Assembly (NCBI GenBank): GCA_020199975.1
Contig: JAIVJP010000307.1
Coordinates: forward strand, 6,040-24,612
Direction: 5' to 3'
DNA length: 18,573 bases
Source of the DNA: Acidobacteriota bacterium
GTDB taxonomy: Bacteria; Acidobacteriota; Blastocatellia; Pyrinomonadales; Pyrinomonadaceae
Notes under the pieces: model-generated
What the model was told of the DNA's origin: nothing
What the model saw: only the letters and a program-made list of their open reading frames with translations
Databases searched by the model: none
Position numbers and translations under genes: made by a program
Shown: piece by piece, positions 7,131-15,373 of the stretch
Numbering within the stretch: the first letter of the stretch is position 1
Layout of the letters: each line of letters begins with the position of its first letter

Positions 7131-7203
7131 TTGTGCGGGGCTCTTCAATAGACCCAACTTTTTACAGACGGGGAAAAACTTAAACCAAAACTCTGTTCCC
7201 GGG

Positions 7204-7908
7204 CTATAGATCTGAAAACTCCCTTAGCAACGCCAGTTTCTCATTAAGGGCGGCGTTAAGCATTTCTTCAGAAACTTCGTCGTGGGGATCCCGGTTCAAC
7301 TCGTTGAGCGAGTCGTTGACTGCCTGATCGATGACTCTCAAATTGCGTTCGAAGGTATCGCGCATCCCTTGATTCCAGCGTGCCTTGTTCGTCTCCACGC
7401 GCTGGTTCCAGTAGTTAATGGCCTGCCGCTGTTGCCACATGCGATCGCGAACCTGCGTGGCGGCTGCAGAGCGCGGTGACGACACCACTTGTCCCGTTCC
7501 TCGGGCGTTGTCCCAACGACGCAAACCAACTGTAGTACCCAGGGAGACGACCAACACTATCGCGGCCGCAGACGCCGCGAGCTGCGGCATCGAGAGTTCC
7601 CAGCTGCGACTCGTCCAGCCGGACCAGAAGCTCTTGGCTGGCGGTCGAGTCAGCGCCGCCCTGGCTGGTAGCTGCGTCTCCGCTTCAATCACATTGCAAA
7701 TGCGAAGCCACAGGGCATCCGCGTTGGGTGGCGCGCTGTATTCTCCGCGATGATTCCGGCAAAAGGCAACGATTGATTGGAGGTCGTTGCGCACATCGGC
7801 GCAAGCGAGACATTCTTCCAGGTGCAAACTTAGCGTTGATTCATCTCCGCGGCTCAGCCCACCATCGACCAGATCGCTGATTAGTTCTTGACACTTTTCG
7901 CAGTTCAT
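7204..7908 (-). CDS. Membrane-anchored zf-HC2 anti-sigma factor
   Basis: The 234-residue protein starts with a zinc-binding anti-sigma (ZAS) domain: Cys3, Cys6, His29, Cys33 and Cys36, with the diagnostic H-x3-C-x2-C. A single transmembrane helix at about 109-129 follows (LAASAAAIVLVVSLGTTVGL). The last ~100 residues are charged and helical and would lie in the periplasm as a sensor region. This is the architecture of RseA/RsrA-like proteins that hold an ECF sigma factor at the membrane until stress. The cognate sigma gene is immediately upstream (8112-8690), separated by 203 bases, and the DUF4097 gene follows. GAGG about 12 bases upstream of ATG 7908 is a modest ribosome binding site. Regulated proteolysis of this protein is a family-based inference. 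Confidence 0.85.
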   Translation of the reverse strand: MNCEKCQELISDLVDGGLSRGDESTLSLHLEECLACADVRNDLQSIVAFCRNHRGEYSAPPNADALWLRICNVIEAETQLPARAALTRPPAKSFWSGWTSRSWELSMPQLAASAAAIVLVVSLGTTVGLRRWDNARGTGQVVSSPRSAAATQVRDRMWQQRQAINYWNQRVETNKARWNQGMRDTFERNLRVIDQAVNDSLNELNRDPHDEVSEEMLNAALNEKLALLREFSDL

Positions 7909-8111
7909 TGTCTTACAACCTCTGACCTACCACGCGAATGCCATGAACTCCGACCAATTTCCGCGTGCTATTTTGGTTCCGAACAATCAAGGGGAGACGG
8001 CATTCAAATTCATTCCTTTGACGAGAGCGTCCTCAAGAAACTCACTCCGGTTTGCGCCGTTCAGGTCTCCTTGGAGCCTGGAAGGGAAACCCCGCCGAGG
8101 GTTCTTGGAAG

Positions 8112-8690
8112 CTACTCCTTCGTCTTCTGTTGCCTGAGCAGGCCCCGTAACTTCATTCGCGCCTTGTGCAGTTGTGACTTCGAGGTCCCAACCGAGCAGC
8201 CGAGCATACGCGCAATCTCTTCGTGTTCGTGTCCTTCAATGTCGTGAAGGGTGAAGACAGTGCGATACCCTGGCGGCAGTTGCGAGATGGCTTTGTCGAG
8301 GGCGATGCGGTCAACAACCGGCATTGCGTTGGGGTTTTCAGTGCCCTTGACTATCTGTATCGGTGTTTCACCGTCCTCGGTGGTCTGTTCCATCTTGACT
8401 CCGCGTTTGCGGAAGTGCATCAAGACCTGATTAACAGTTAGCCGATGGAGCCAGGTGGTAAAGGCCGACTCGCCACGAAAGCTTCCAATTTTTCTAAAGA
8501 GCTGAATGAAGACCTCTTGTGCCAGGTCTTCAGCCTCCGAGACGTTACCCATCATCCGCAAACAAAGCGAGTAAACCCGACGATTATGGCGCTGGTAGAG
8601 TTCCTCGAAGGCTCCCATATCGCCTTGCGCAGCTCTCTGTGTCAGGCCGTAATCGGTTACTGGTTGTGTCTCGGTTTCGGCTGCGGTCAC
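8112..8690 (-). CDS. RNA polymerase ECF sigma factor
   Basis: The 192-residue product is a complete ECF (group IV) sigma factor. Region 2 spans about residues 26-96, including the DLAQEVFIQLFRKI helix and the -10-recognition segment TTWLHRLTVNQVLMHFRKR. A short acidic linker follows. Region 4 (about 128-185) carries the helix-turn-helix LPPGYRTVFTLHDIEGHEHEEIARMLGCSVGTSKSQLHKARMKL. It directs RNA polymerase to a stress regulon, probably including its own operon, and is presumably inhibited by the adjacent zf-HC2 protein. The start is GTG at 8690 without a good ribosome binding site. That GTG overlaps the stop of a 76-codon upstream frame as GTGA, so translational coupling or an unrecognised upstream start is possible. 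Confidence 0.92.
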   Translation of the reverse strand: MTAAETETQPVTDYGLTQRAAQGDMGAFEELYQRHNRRVYSLCLRMMGNVSEAEDLAQEVFIQLFRKIGSFRGESAFTTWLHRLTVNQVLMHFRKRGVKMEQTTEDGETPIQIVKGTENPNAMPVVDRIALDKAISQLPPGYRTVFTLHDIEGHEHEEIARMLGCSVGTSKSQLHKARMKLRGLLRQQKTKE

Positions 8691-8914
8691 GTGTTCGCTA
8701 TTTGGGCAAGCGACGAAGGAATTAGTCTCCTTACTGCTTGTTCTTCACGACTATCACGTTTCCGCTGTCCTTCAACTGAGCGGCACCCATTCTCACGAAT
8801 TCCCGGTGCGGGAAGTGCGAGGTTATCAGATACCGTCGACGCGGGTGTGATGCCGCGCTTAGAGCGCGTCGTTGCCTTTCCCCGGCTAAAAGTTACTGTT
8901 TTCTTCAGCCGCAT
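8687..8914 (-). CDS. Questionable small ORF between comM and the sigma gene
   Basis: This 75-codon frame starts with ATG at 8914 (a TTG lies one codon earlier) and ends in a TGA that overlaps the GTG start of the sigma gene by four bases. It begins 24 bases after the comM stop. The product is basic and low in hydrophobic residues, with no motif I recognise. The nearest purine-rich stretch (GAAGG) is about 11 bases upstream. The GTGA overlap and the tight fit are the only arguments that it is real; it could equally be leader sequence. Confidence 0.22.
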   Translation of the reverse strand: MRLKKTVTFSRGKATTRSKRGITPASTVSDNLALPAPGIRENGCRSVEGQRKRDSREEQAVRRLIPSSLAQIANT

Positions 8915-8938
8915 CAATACGTTCGCCTTCGGCCTTGC

Positions 8939-10501
8939 TCACGTCCAATAAGTGCGGTCCAGGGAGCGGTAACCCACTGCTTCGGCCACGTGAACGGATC
9001 GGATCTCCTCAGAACCCTCAAGATCTGCAATTGTGCGGCTTACTTTCAGAATACGGTCATAAGCGCGGGCTGACAAGCCCAGCCGCGTCATCGCTCGCTC
9101 GAGCATCTGTTCGCTGTCGGAGTCAATGCGGCAATGACGCCGGATCATCCGCGGGGTCATGGCAGCATTTGAAAATATCTTTTCGCCTTCGAGGCGTTTT
9201 CGCTGGCGTTCTCTGGCATGAATAACCCGCTCGCGAATTTCCGCGGAGCTTTCTGCTCCAGGTGCCGGGTCGCCCGTCAACTCGCGAAACTTCACAGCCG
9301 GCACGTCGACGTGAATATCAATTCGATCAAGCAACGGCCCGGAGATGCGGCCGACATAGCGTTGAATCTGCAGCGGCGTGCAGCGACATTCTCGCGTAGG
9401 ATCATTCCAGAAACCACAAGGACAGGGATTCATCGCTGCCGCCAACATGAATGAAGCGGGAAAAGTAAGGGACATAGAGGCCCGGCTAATGGTTACCTTC
9501 TGATCTTCGAGAGGCTGGCGCAGTACTTCCAATACGCTGCGATCAAATTCGGGCAGCTCGTCCAGAAACAACACACCCTGATGCGCCAGAGAAACCTCGC
9601 CGGGACGCGGAACGGCACCCCCACCAATCAATCCGGCGTCGCTGATTGTATGATGAGGGGAACGAAAAGGGCGTTCTGCCACCAGTCCGGCGCGGCCCGT
9701 CATCCCCGCTACCGAATGGATCTTCGTTAACTCCAACGCTGCTTCAAATTCCAACGGCGGGAGAATTGTCGGGAGCCGCTTTGCCAGCATTGTCTTGCCT
9801 GAGCCTGGAGGACCAATGAGGAGGATATTATGTGAGCCCGCGCTGGAAACCTCCAGCGCGCGCTTTGCAGAAAGCTGTCCCCGTACCTCACGAAAGTCCA
9901 CACTGTAGTGATCGGACTGTATCAGAATTGCTGCTGGATCGATTTTGAGTGGTTGAGGAGGATCCGCGGACCGCAGAGCTGCCACCAGCTCCACCGCGCT
10001 TCTCAAATCGGCGACAGGGTAAACATTCACGCCCGAGACAACGGCAGCCTCTTTCGCATTCTCATCGGGAAGAATCACGTGTTCGATTGCAGCTTCACGC
10101 GCCAGGATGGCAATCGGAAGCGCCCCTTTGATTGGACGTACTCGACCATCGAGCGAAAGCTCGCCGACGCACAGCACATGAATGAGGCTGTTTTCTTCCG
10201 CCAGGTCACCGTTGGCCCCCAGGAGACCAAGGGCAATAGGCAGATCGAAACTCGCCCCCTCCTTCCTTACATCAGCGGGTGCCAGATTAATTGTGATTTT
10301 TTGAAAGGGAAAGAAGAACGCGCAGTTGCAGATCGCGGCGCGAATACGTTCGCGCGATTCGCGTACCGCGGCATCGGGCAATCCAACGATAGTAACCGAC
10401 AGATTGTCCGACTCACCTCGCGCGGTAGTCAGATCGACTTCGATGTCAACGAGATCTGCATCAATACCGTAAACCGCTGCTGAGAGTGTGCGAAAGAGCA
10501 T
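8939..10501 (-). CDS. comM: YifB/ComM family Mg-chelatase-like AAA ATPase
   Basis: The 520-residue product matches the ComM/YifB family in length and order. An N-terminal Lon-S16-like domain (about 1-180) carries IVGLPDAAVRESRERIRAA and INLAPADVRKEG. The AAA+ Mg-chelatase core has Walker A GPPGSGKT (230-237), RSPHHTISDAGLIGGG and Walker B GVLFLDE (309-315). A Cys cluster (C360, C362, C372, C374 in NPCPCG...ECRC) and the C-terminal ARAYDRILKVSRTIADL region follow. ComM is a hexameric helicase that promotes branch migration when single-stranded DNA is integrated during natural transformation in some proteobacteria; its role here is inferred. ATG 10501 has GGGAG seven bases upstream. The upstream lytic transglycosylase gene has its own terminator, so comM begins a separate unit. 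Confidence 0.93.
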   Translation of the reverse strand: MLFRTLSAAVYGIDADLVDIEVDLTTARGESDNLSVTIVGLPDAAVRESRERIRAAICNCAFFFPFQKITINLAPADVRKEGASFDLPIALGLLGANGDLAEENSLIHVLCVGELSLDGRVRPIKGALPIAILAREAAIEHVILPDENAKEAAVVSGVNVYPVADLRSAVELVAALRSADPPQPLKIDPAAILIQSDHYSVDFREVRGQLSAKRALEVSSAGSHNILLIGPPGSGKTMLAKRLPTILPPLEFEAALELTKIHSVAGMTGRAGLVAERPFRSPHHTISDAGLIGGGAVPRPGEVSLAHQGVLFLDELPEFDRSVLEVLRQPLEDQKVTISRASMSLTFPASFMLAAAMNPCPCGFWNDPTRECRCTPLQIQRYVGRISGPLLDRIDIHVDVPAVKFRELTGDPAPGAESSAEIRERVIHARERQRKRLEGEKIFSNAAMTPRMIRRHCRIDSDSEQMLERAMTRLGLSARAYDRILKVSRTIADLEGSEEIRSVHVAEAVGYRSLDRTYWT

Positions 10502-10560
10502 GTGAGGGCTCCCGTGTGAGGATGAGATGGGAGAAGACAGTTATCATGGATTCTCGGTGA

Positions 10561-10604
10561 AAAGAATCGAGCGCGCTTTGCGAGTTCGATCGAAAGCGCG
10601 CTCA
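10561..10604 (-). terminator. Terminator after the lytic transglycosylase gene
   Basis: A perfect 11-base inverted repeat, GAGCGCGCTTT (10570-10580) and AAAGCGCGCTC (10594-10604), spans a 13-base loop. On the minus strand it is followed by GATTCTTTT (plus 10561-10569). It lies 51 bases after the stop codon of the minus-strand gene at 10656. The T-tract is interrupted, so strength is uncertain. Confidence 0.65.
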
Positions 10605-10655
10605 TTTATTAGTTTTAGCACGTCGAATCTAACGGGGACGCGCTGACAACGAAAT

Positions 10656-12272
10656 CTATCGACGTCGTGAGGGGCCAGCACCCGCCGCCGGCAACTTAAT
10701 CTCCTGGCCGGCGCGCAACTCCAATTCCGGTGTCATACCATTCAACCGCGCTATTTCATTGGCATCCAGATTACGTGCCGCCGCGATCCGCGAGATGGTG
10801 TCGCCTTTCCGAGCTCGAATCTTCGTCAGTCCCGCAGCAGCCGGCTCATTTGTGCTCGGCTTTGCACGCCGCCAGCTCGTCAAGCGAACTGAATTGCTCG
10901 GCACTACCAGCTTCGTGGTCGATTTCAGATCCACGCCGCTGTTCATCGCCTGTAGTTGAGCAACGCTGACGCCGATGCGGTTGGCAACGTTCTGTAAGTC
11001 TTCTCCATGAGCAACTGAGATCACGCGAGCAGAGTCGCGTCGGTCTCCAGGAATTCGCTGGAGCACGGCGACAAACTGTTTGGCTTTTCCTGCCGGAACA
11101 CGAACGGTATAAGCCTCGCCTCTGGGTGTGACGTCCCGCTTCAATTCCGGGTTGATCCCCCGGATATGATCGATGCTTGAGTCGGTCGCCTCGGCTACTA
11201 ACTGCAAGCTAGTGGCTGTCGACACTTGCACCCTGTCATAAGACAACGGAGGATCATGACGTATACCCTTGAAGCCGTACTTCGCAGGATTTTTCGCGAT
11301 TATGATCGTGGCCAGGATGTTAGGAACATAATTACGAGTTTCCTGAGCAATGTAAGGATAGATAGCCCAAAAACTCTTGCTACCCGCGCGAGCAATCGCG
11401 CGGTCGACATTCCCGGCGCCGGTATTGTAGGCGGCCATCGCCAATTCCCAATCACCCTTGTAGTGAGCGGCAAGAGTCTTTAAATATCGGGCTGAGGCTA
11501 CGGTCGCCTGCTCGAAGCTATTACGAGCTGCGGCCCATGACATCGCCTTTGGCTTCCAGGCGCTTTCGACCTGACCCAACCAGGTGATATCAACAGGAAC
11601 GCCTTCCTTGGCAAAGGTCTGACGCGCGAGCTTCATGTACTGGCCTGAGCGCCGCAGTCCCGACTCCATCGTGGCGCGACCCCGGCCCTGATAAAAATTG
11701 ATGTATTGCTGAATTAAGGGATTTATGGTGAATGCAAAGTTGACATTGTGCTTCGCTTGCTCGAGTGCCACCACGTCTGCATCGGATACGTTCTGCTCGT
11801 CAGGCGTTAGTACAAGTTTGCTGAGCTCATCGAGCGGGGAAGGCTCAAACCTCTGCTGGAGAAATCCAACCTGCGGAGGAAGGCTTTTTTGAGGAGGAGA
11901 TTGAACGTTCTCAGCCACAAGCTCAGAAACATTCGCCTGCGTAGCTCCGCGACCAAGCGGAACCTCTTCCCGATATATTCGCTCAACCAATTCCAGATAA
12001 AAAGTCTGGAGTCGTTGACTGGCGCGAACGTCAAGACCTGATTCAAGAATAGCGTCGACAGCCCTGTCGAATTCATCCCGAGCTTGCTCGCGCTTATTGT
12101 CTTCGAGATTAAGCCGGCCTTTGCGGAAATGGTCCTCCGCCTTTGAAATGATCTGGGAGACACGTGGATCTGACTTCTCCACCTCTGTTTGAATAGTACG
12201 AGCGGATGAACCGGCTGGTATCTGTGCAAAAATGCTGGCCGCTGGGGCAACGAGCGCGGTAAATAACGCCAC
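10656..12272 (-). CDS. MltD-like lytic transglycosylase with LysM repeats, catalytic domain apparently deleted in part
   Basis: The 538-residue product resembles membrane-bound lytic murein transglycosylase D, which cleaves the MurNAc-GlcNAc bond of peptidoglycan. After a signal-like segment (1-17) comes a helical region, then the SLT domain entered at FTINPLIQQYINFYQGRGR. The catalytic glutamate is E236 in QVESAW, and AAYNTGAGNVDRAIARAG is the later conserved block. Two to three LysM-like modules follow; the clearest are VAHGEDLQNVANRIGVS and ARKGDTISRIAAARNLD. Between MSWAAA and RNSFEQAT (residues 249/250) the family block of the GLWQFIP...TG...WVDE type, about 25-35 residues, is missing. 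The only in-frame start is GTG 12272; a perfect GGAGG sits just one base before it, too close, and the signal peptide lacks a positive n-region. The 5' end may therefore also be damaged. Confidence 0.82.
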   Translation of the reverse strand: MALFTALVAPAASIFAQIPAGSSARTIQTEVEKSDPRVSQIISKAEDHFRKGRLNLEDNKREQARDEFDRAVDAILESGLDVRASQRLQTFYLELVERIYREEVPLGRGATQANVSELVAENVQSPPQKSLPPQVGFLQQRFEPSPLDELSKLVLTPDEQNVSDADVVALEQAKHNVNFAFTINPLIQQYINFYQGRGRATMESGLRRSGQYMKLARQTFAKEGVPVDITWLGQVESAWKPKAMSWAAARNSFEQATVASARYLKTLAAHYKGDWELAMAAYNTGAGNVDRAIARAGSKSFWAIYPYIAQETRNYVPNILATIIIAKNPAKYGFKGIRHDPPLSYDRVQVSTATSLQLVAEATDSSIDHIRGINPELKRDVTPRGEAYTVRVPAGKAKQFVAVLQRIPGDRRDSARVISVAHGEDLQNVANRIGVSVAQLQAMNSGVDLKSTTKLVVPSNSVRLTSWRRAKPSTNEPAAAGLTKIRARKGDTISRIAAARNLDANEIARLNGMTPELELRAGQEIKLPAAGAGPSRRR

Positions 12273-12865
12273 GCCTCCTTCACCAGGAATAGTGCAAATT
12301 CCGAGCTACTATCTGGGTAGTCGAACTCGCCGGGATTCGTAATTTTTGCGAGTTAACTAAAGGCTCCTTCAGCGTGTTGGACACTACGGAAGCTCTGCAA
12401 AAGCGGAGCCGAAATCCGACCGGAGGTTATCACACGGTTTTCCGGGGTGTCAAACAATAGCTACTTATCGGTGACGGCCAAACGGTGAAATTCTCCCCCG
12501 TAAAGTCGCTATTAACAGATGCATTTGACCGCGTGTCAGGTTGCGTTCAGAGACAACAAACGTGCGGTTTCCCCCTGACGTCTCGCCGGTGCCCCACCTT
12601 AAACGGCGAAGCTCCCCGCCGAGTTCCTTTATAAGTAGCTGATTAAGAGGATTCGGTAGTGGCCCTCTCGATCAACTCTTCCTCAGGCCCCGGGCCTCCT
12701 AGCATTCTCCGGAACAGTTATTGCCCGTGGACGGTGTTGAATGGGAGCAAAAGACGAGTTTCTCATACGTCTACCAGTGAGCAGGCTGGCGCGCGTCTAA
12801 AACTGCAGAATACCGCCCAGAAAAGAGCGGTCTTTTCGTTTTCCAGGTCTGCATTAGCAGGCTAG
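12273..12865. other. Non-coding region of 593 bases between lon and the lytic transglycosylase gene
   Basis: No convincing coding frame is present on either strand; a 68-codon frame at 12659-12865 (+) has no recognisable features. Several local inverted repeats occur: GCTCTGC/GCGGAGC (12392-12409, one G-T pair), ACCGC...GCGGT around 12529-12569, CGGCG/CGCCG around 12605-12620, and AGACG/CGTCT around 12752-12772. A hairpin with a T-rich tail lies at 12820-12842. It may hold the transglycosylase promoter and possibly a structured RNA. No tRNA, RNase P, SRP or tmRNA signature was found by eye. Confidence 0.45.
12820..12842. terminator. Probable bidirectional terminator downstream of lon
   Basis: GAAAAGA (12820-12826) and TCTTTTC (12831-12837) form a perfect 7-base stem around GCGG. 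On the plus strand GTTTT follows directly. On the minus strand the T-rich arm itself would serve, 28 bases after the lon stop codon. ACCGC (12812-12816) can pair alternatively with GCGGT (12827-12831). Use by lon is the simplest explanation, but the T-tail is better on the plus strand, where no gene is known upstream. Confidence 0.55.
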
Positions 12866-15316
12866 CTAGGCACTGCGACCGGAAGCCGCTTGAGGCACAC
12901 GTTGAGGCCTCCCTCCCGTGCTGACTGGCGGTACAACTCTCTCCTTCAACGCTTCGCGAAAAACCTGGCGCATGTTGTCTACAAATACAAACCGTATGTC
13001 TTTGAATAGCTCCTTCGGAATTTCGTCCAAGTCTCGACGGTTCTGTTGGGGAAGAATAATGGTAGATACCCGCGCGCGTCGTGCAGCGAGGACCTTTTCC
13101 TTAACTCCTCCAACAGGCAGGACATTGCCTCGGAGCGTGATTTCACCAGTCATGGCAACGCTTTTTAGCACCGGTCGCAAAGAAAGCGCCGATACCATCG
13201 CCGTTGCCAGCGTGATCCCCGCCGACGGCCCATCCTTTGGAATGGCGCCTTCCGGAATGTGAATATGAAGATCGTAGTTAGAAAAGTCCTCGTCGCTAAT
13301 CTCGAGTTCCTTCGCGCGTGATTTCGCGTACGAATAGGCCGCCTGTGCTGATTCACGCATCACTTCCCCAAGCTGCCCGGTGAGTACCAGGTTGCCCTTG
13401 CCTTTCACGCGGAGGGCTTCAATGAAAAGCACATCGCCGCCCACTGCCGTCCAGGCCAACCCGGTGGCCACGCCGATCTGATCCTTCTTGAGGACTTCTT
13501 CAGGAAGAGCCTTCGGGGCACCCAGAAATTCGTGAAGATTCTTGAGCGAAACTCTAACCGCTCCCTTATGACCCTCAGCGATGCGCCTCGCCACCTTGCG
13601 ACAAATTCTTCCTATCTCTCGCTCCAACTGGCGCAATCCGGCTTCCTGAGTGTACTGCTGGACGATTGCAGTGAGCGCAGTCTTGGAAATATGCAGGTCG
13701 CGCGAAGTGATGCCGTTTTCTTCCATCTGTTTCGGCAGCAGATGTCGTAACGCGATCTCGAGCTTTTCTTCCTCCGTGTAGCCTGCGAGACGGATAACCT
13801 CCAGGCGATCGCGCAGGGCCGGTTGAATACTGTCCAGCACGTTTGCTGTCGTCATGAAAATCACGTTCGACAAATCAAAAGTTACGCCCAGGTAGTTGTC
13901 TCGAAAACTGTTGTTCTGCTCAGGATCGAGTACTTCCAGCAAAGCTGAGGACGGGTCGCCACGAAAATCCGCTCCGACCTTGTCGATCTCGTCGAGCATT
14001 ATGAGTGGATTGTTAGTGCCTGCCTGCTGAATCGCCTGAATGATGCGACCGGGCATAGCACCGACATAGGTCCTGCGGTGACCCCGGATCTCAGCTTCAT
14101 CGTGAACACCGCCTAACGAGAGGCGAACAAACTTTCGTTCAAGCACTCGTGCGATGGAACGCCCCAGCGAAGTCTTTCCGACGCCCGGAGGGCCGACCAG
14201 ACAAAGAATGGGGCCTTTTGGCTTGTCCTTAAGCTTGCGCACTGCGAGGCCTTCGACAAACCGATCTTTGACCTTCTCCAGGCCATAATGGTCTTCGTTC
14301 AGAATCTGCTCGGCCTTTCGCAGATCGAGATTATCCGTGGACGATTTTGACCACGGAAGCTCGGTCATGATTTCCATCCAATTTCGCAGCGTTGCGGTTT
14401 CGGCCGCGTCCGGATGCATTCGTTCGAGTTTCTTTAGCTGCCGCGAAGCTTCGTCCTCGGCCGGCTTGGGCATGCCTGCGGCTTCGATCTTTTCCCTGAA
14501 CTGGGCAATCTCTTCGGCCAGCTCATTGCCCTCACCCAACTCGGTTTGGATGGCCTTCATCTGCTGCCGCAGATAAAACTCCCGTTGAGACCGATCGATA
14601 TCAGCACGTGCCTGAGTATTGATCTCCTGTTGTACCGTCAGAACCTCGATTTCTTTATTGAGCAACTCATTTACGCGGCGCAGACGCGCAGTTGTATCGG
14701 CTATGTCAAGTATAGACTGAGCGTCTTCAACTTTTAGTTCGAGATTTGAGGCCGAGAGGTCGGCCAGGCGTCCGGCGTCGTCGAGGTTGGCTATGATGGC
14801 CATTACCTCGGGCGAAATGTTTTTCCCGAGATTGATCGCTTTTTCCATGGACGCGCGGACATTTCTAATCAGCGCCTCAACTTCGAGAGACCGCTCGGGA
14901 GAGAGTACTTCCTGCATCACGTGAACATGGGAGCGGATGTGTGGGCCATTCGTGTCAACCGATTCTATTTCGGCGCGGGCGAGACCCTGCACGAGTATAC
15001 GAATGCGTCCGTCAGGCAATTTAAGCATGCGCATGATGACGGCCGCGGTACCCACCCGGTAAAGATCGTCGGCGGAGGGTTCCTCCTTGTCGAGGTCTTT
15101 CTGAGAGGCGAGCAGAATCATTCGATTCTCACCCAGCGCCTCGTCAACTGCGCGAATAGACTTTTCTCGCGAGACGAATAGCGGCACGATCATGAAGGGA
15201 TAGATAACGATATCGCGAAGCGGCAAGACAGGTAGTTCGCTTGGTATCTGCAACTGCTGCTCGCTGTCCGTAGTTTCGATGCCCTCGGTAATGTCTGCTT
15301 CTTTAATAATTGCCAT
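12866..15316 (-). CDS. lon: ATP-dependent Lon protease
   Basis: The 816-residue product is a full-length LonA protease that degrades misfolded and regulatory proteins in the cytoplasm. The N-terminal substrate-binding domain (LPVLPLRDIVIYPFMIVPLFV at 28-48) is followed by the coiled helical linker. The AAA+ domain has Walker A GPPGVGKT (375-382), Walker B IMLDEID (439-445) and RGHRRTYVGAMPGRI. The S16 protease domain carries the Ser-Lys dyad: Ser698 in PKDGPSAG and Lys741 in GGVKEKVLAA. No internal gap is seen. The start ATG 15316 has only a weak AAGAA-type ribosome binding site. It follows the NrdR-Hsp20 gene by 57 bases on the same strand, so it is probably co-transcribed; a lon/hsp20 pairing fits protein quality control. 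A probable terminator lies at 12820-12842. Confidence 0.97.
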   Translation of the reverse strand: MAIIKEADITEGIETTDSEQQLQIPSELPVLPLRDIVIYPFMIVPLFVSREKSIRAVDEALGENRMILLASQKDLDKEEPSADDLYRVGTAAVIMRMLKLPDGRIRILVQGLARAEIESVDTNGPHIRSHVHVMQEVLSPERSLEVEALIRNVRASMEKAINLGKNISPEVMAIIANLDDAGRLADLSASNLELKVEDAQSILDIADTTARLRRVNELLNKEIEVLTVQQEINTQARADIDRSQREFYLRQQMKAIQTELGEGNELAEEIAQFREKIEAAGMPKPAEDEASRQLKKLERMHPDAAETATLRNWMEIMTELPWSKSSTDNLDLRKAEQILNEDHYGLEKVKDRFVEGLAVRKLKDKPKGPILCLVGPPGVGKTSLGRSIARVLERKFVRLSLGGVHDEAEIRGHRRTYVGAMPGRIIQAIQQAGTNNPLIMLDEIDKVGADFRGDPSSALLEVLDPEQNNSFRDNYLGVTFDLSNVIFMTTANVLDSIQPALRDRLEVIRLAGYTEEEKLEIALRHLLPKQMEENGITSRDLHISKTALTAIVQQYTQEAGLRQLEREIGRICRKVARRIAEGHKGAVRVSLKNLHEFLGAPKALPEEVLKKDQIGVATGLAWTAVGGDVLFIEALRVKGKGNLVLTGQLGEVMRESAQAAYSYAKSRAKELEISDEDFSNYDLHIHIPEGAIPKDGPSAGITLATAMVSALSLRPVLKSVAMTGEITLRGNVLPVGGVKEKVLAARRARVSTIILPQQNRRDLDEIPKELFKDIRFVFVDNMRQVFREALKERVVPPVSTGGRPQRVPQAASGRSA

Positions 15317-15373
15317 AAAGTGATTCTTTTTGATCTGCGTCTAGAAATTTCGGCTTTTTGCCTAAAACTGTTG

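Noticed and set aside
7167..7199. GGAAC and CGTC on the minus strand upstream of the DUF4097 gene as an ECF promoter
   Set aside because: The spacing is 24 bases; ECF promoters need about 16-17, so the match is probably chance.
8014..8111. AACCC/GGGTT hairpin after the sigma gene as a terminator
   Set aside because: Only a 5-base stem with no T-run following on the minus strand.
8445..8951. 168-codon plus-strand frame opposite the ECF sigma gene
   Set aside because: It lies antisense to a clearly recognised sigma factor and its translation shows no family features.
9908..10483. 191-codon plus-strand frame opposite comM
   Set aside because: It is antisense to the conserved N-terminal domain of ComM and has no motif of its own.
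11807..12283. 158-codon minus-strand frame overlapping the lytic transglycosylase N-terminus
   Set aside because: It is rich in Arg, Ser and Leu with no domain; the overlapping frame has a signal-like start and clear SLT and LysM motifs.
12659..12865. 68-codon plus-strand frame in the non-coding region
   Set aside because: No ribosome binding site, Ser/Arg-rich product, no recognisable motif; it ends inside the lon terminator area.
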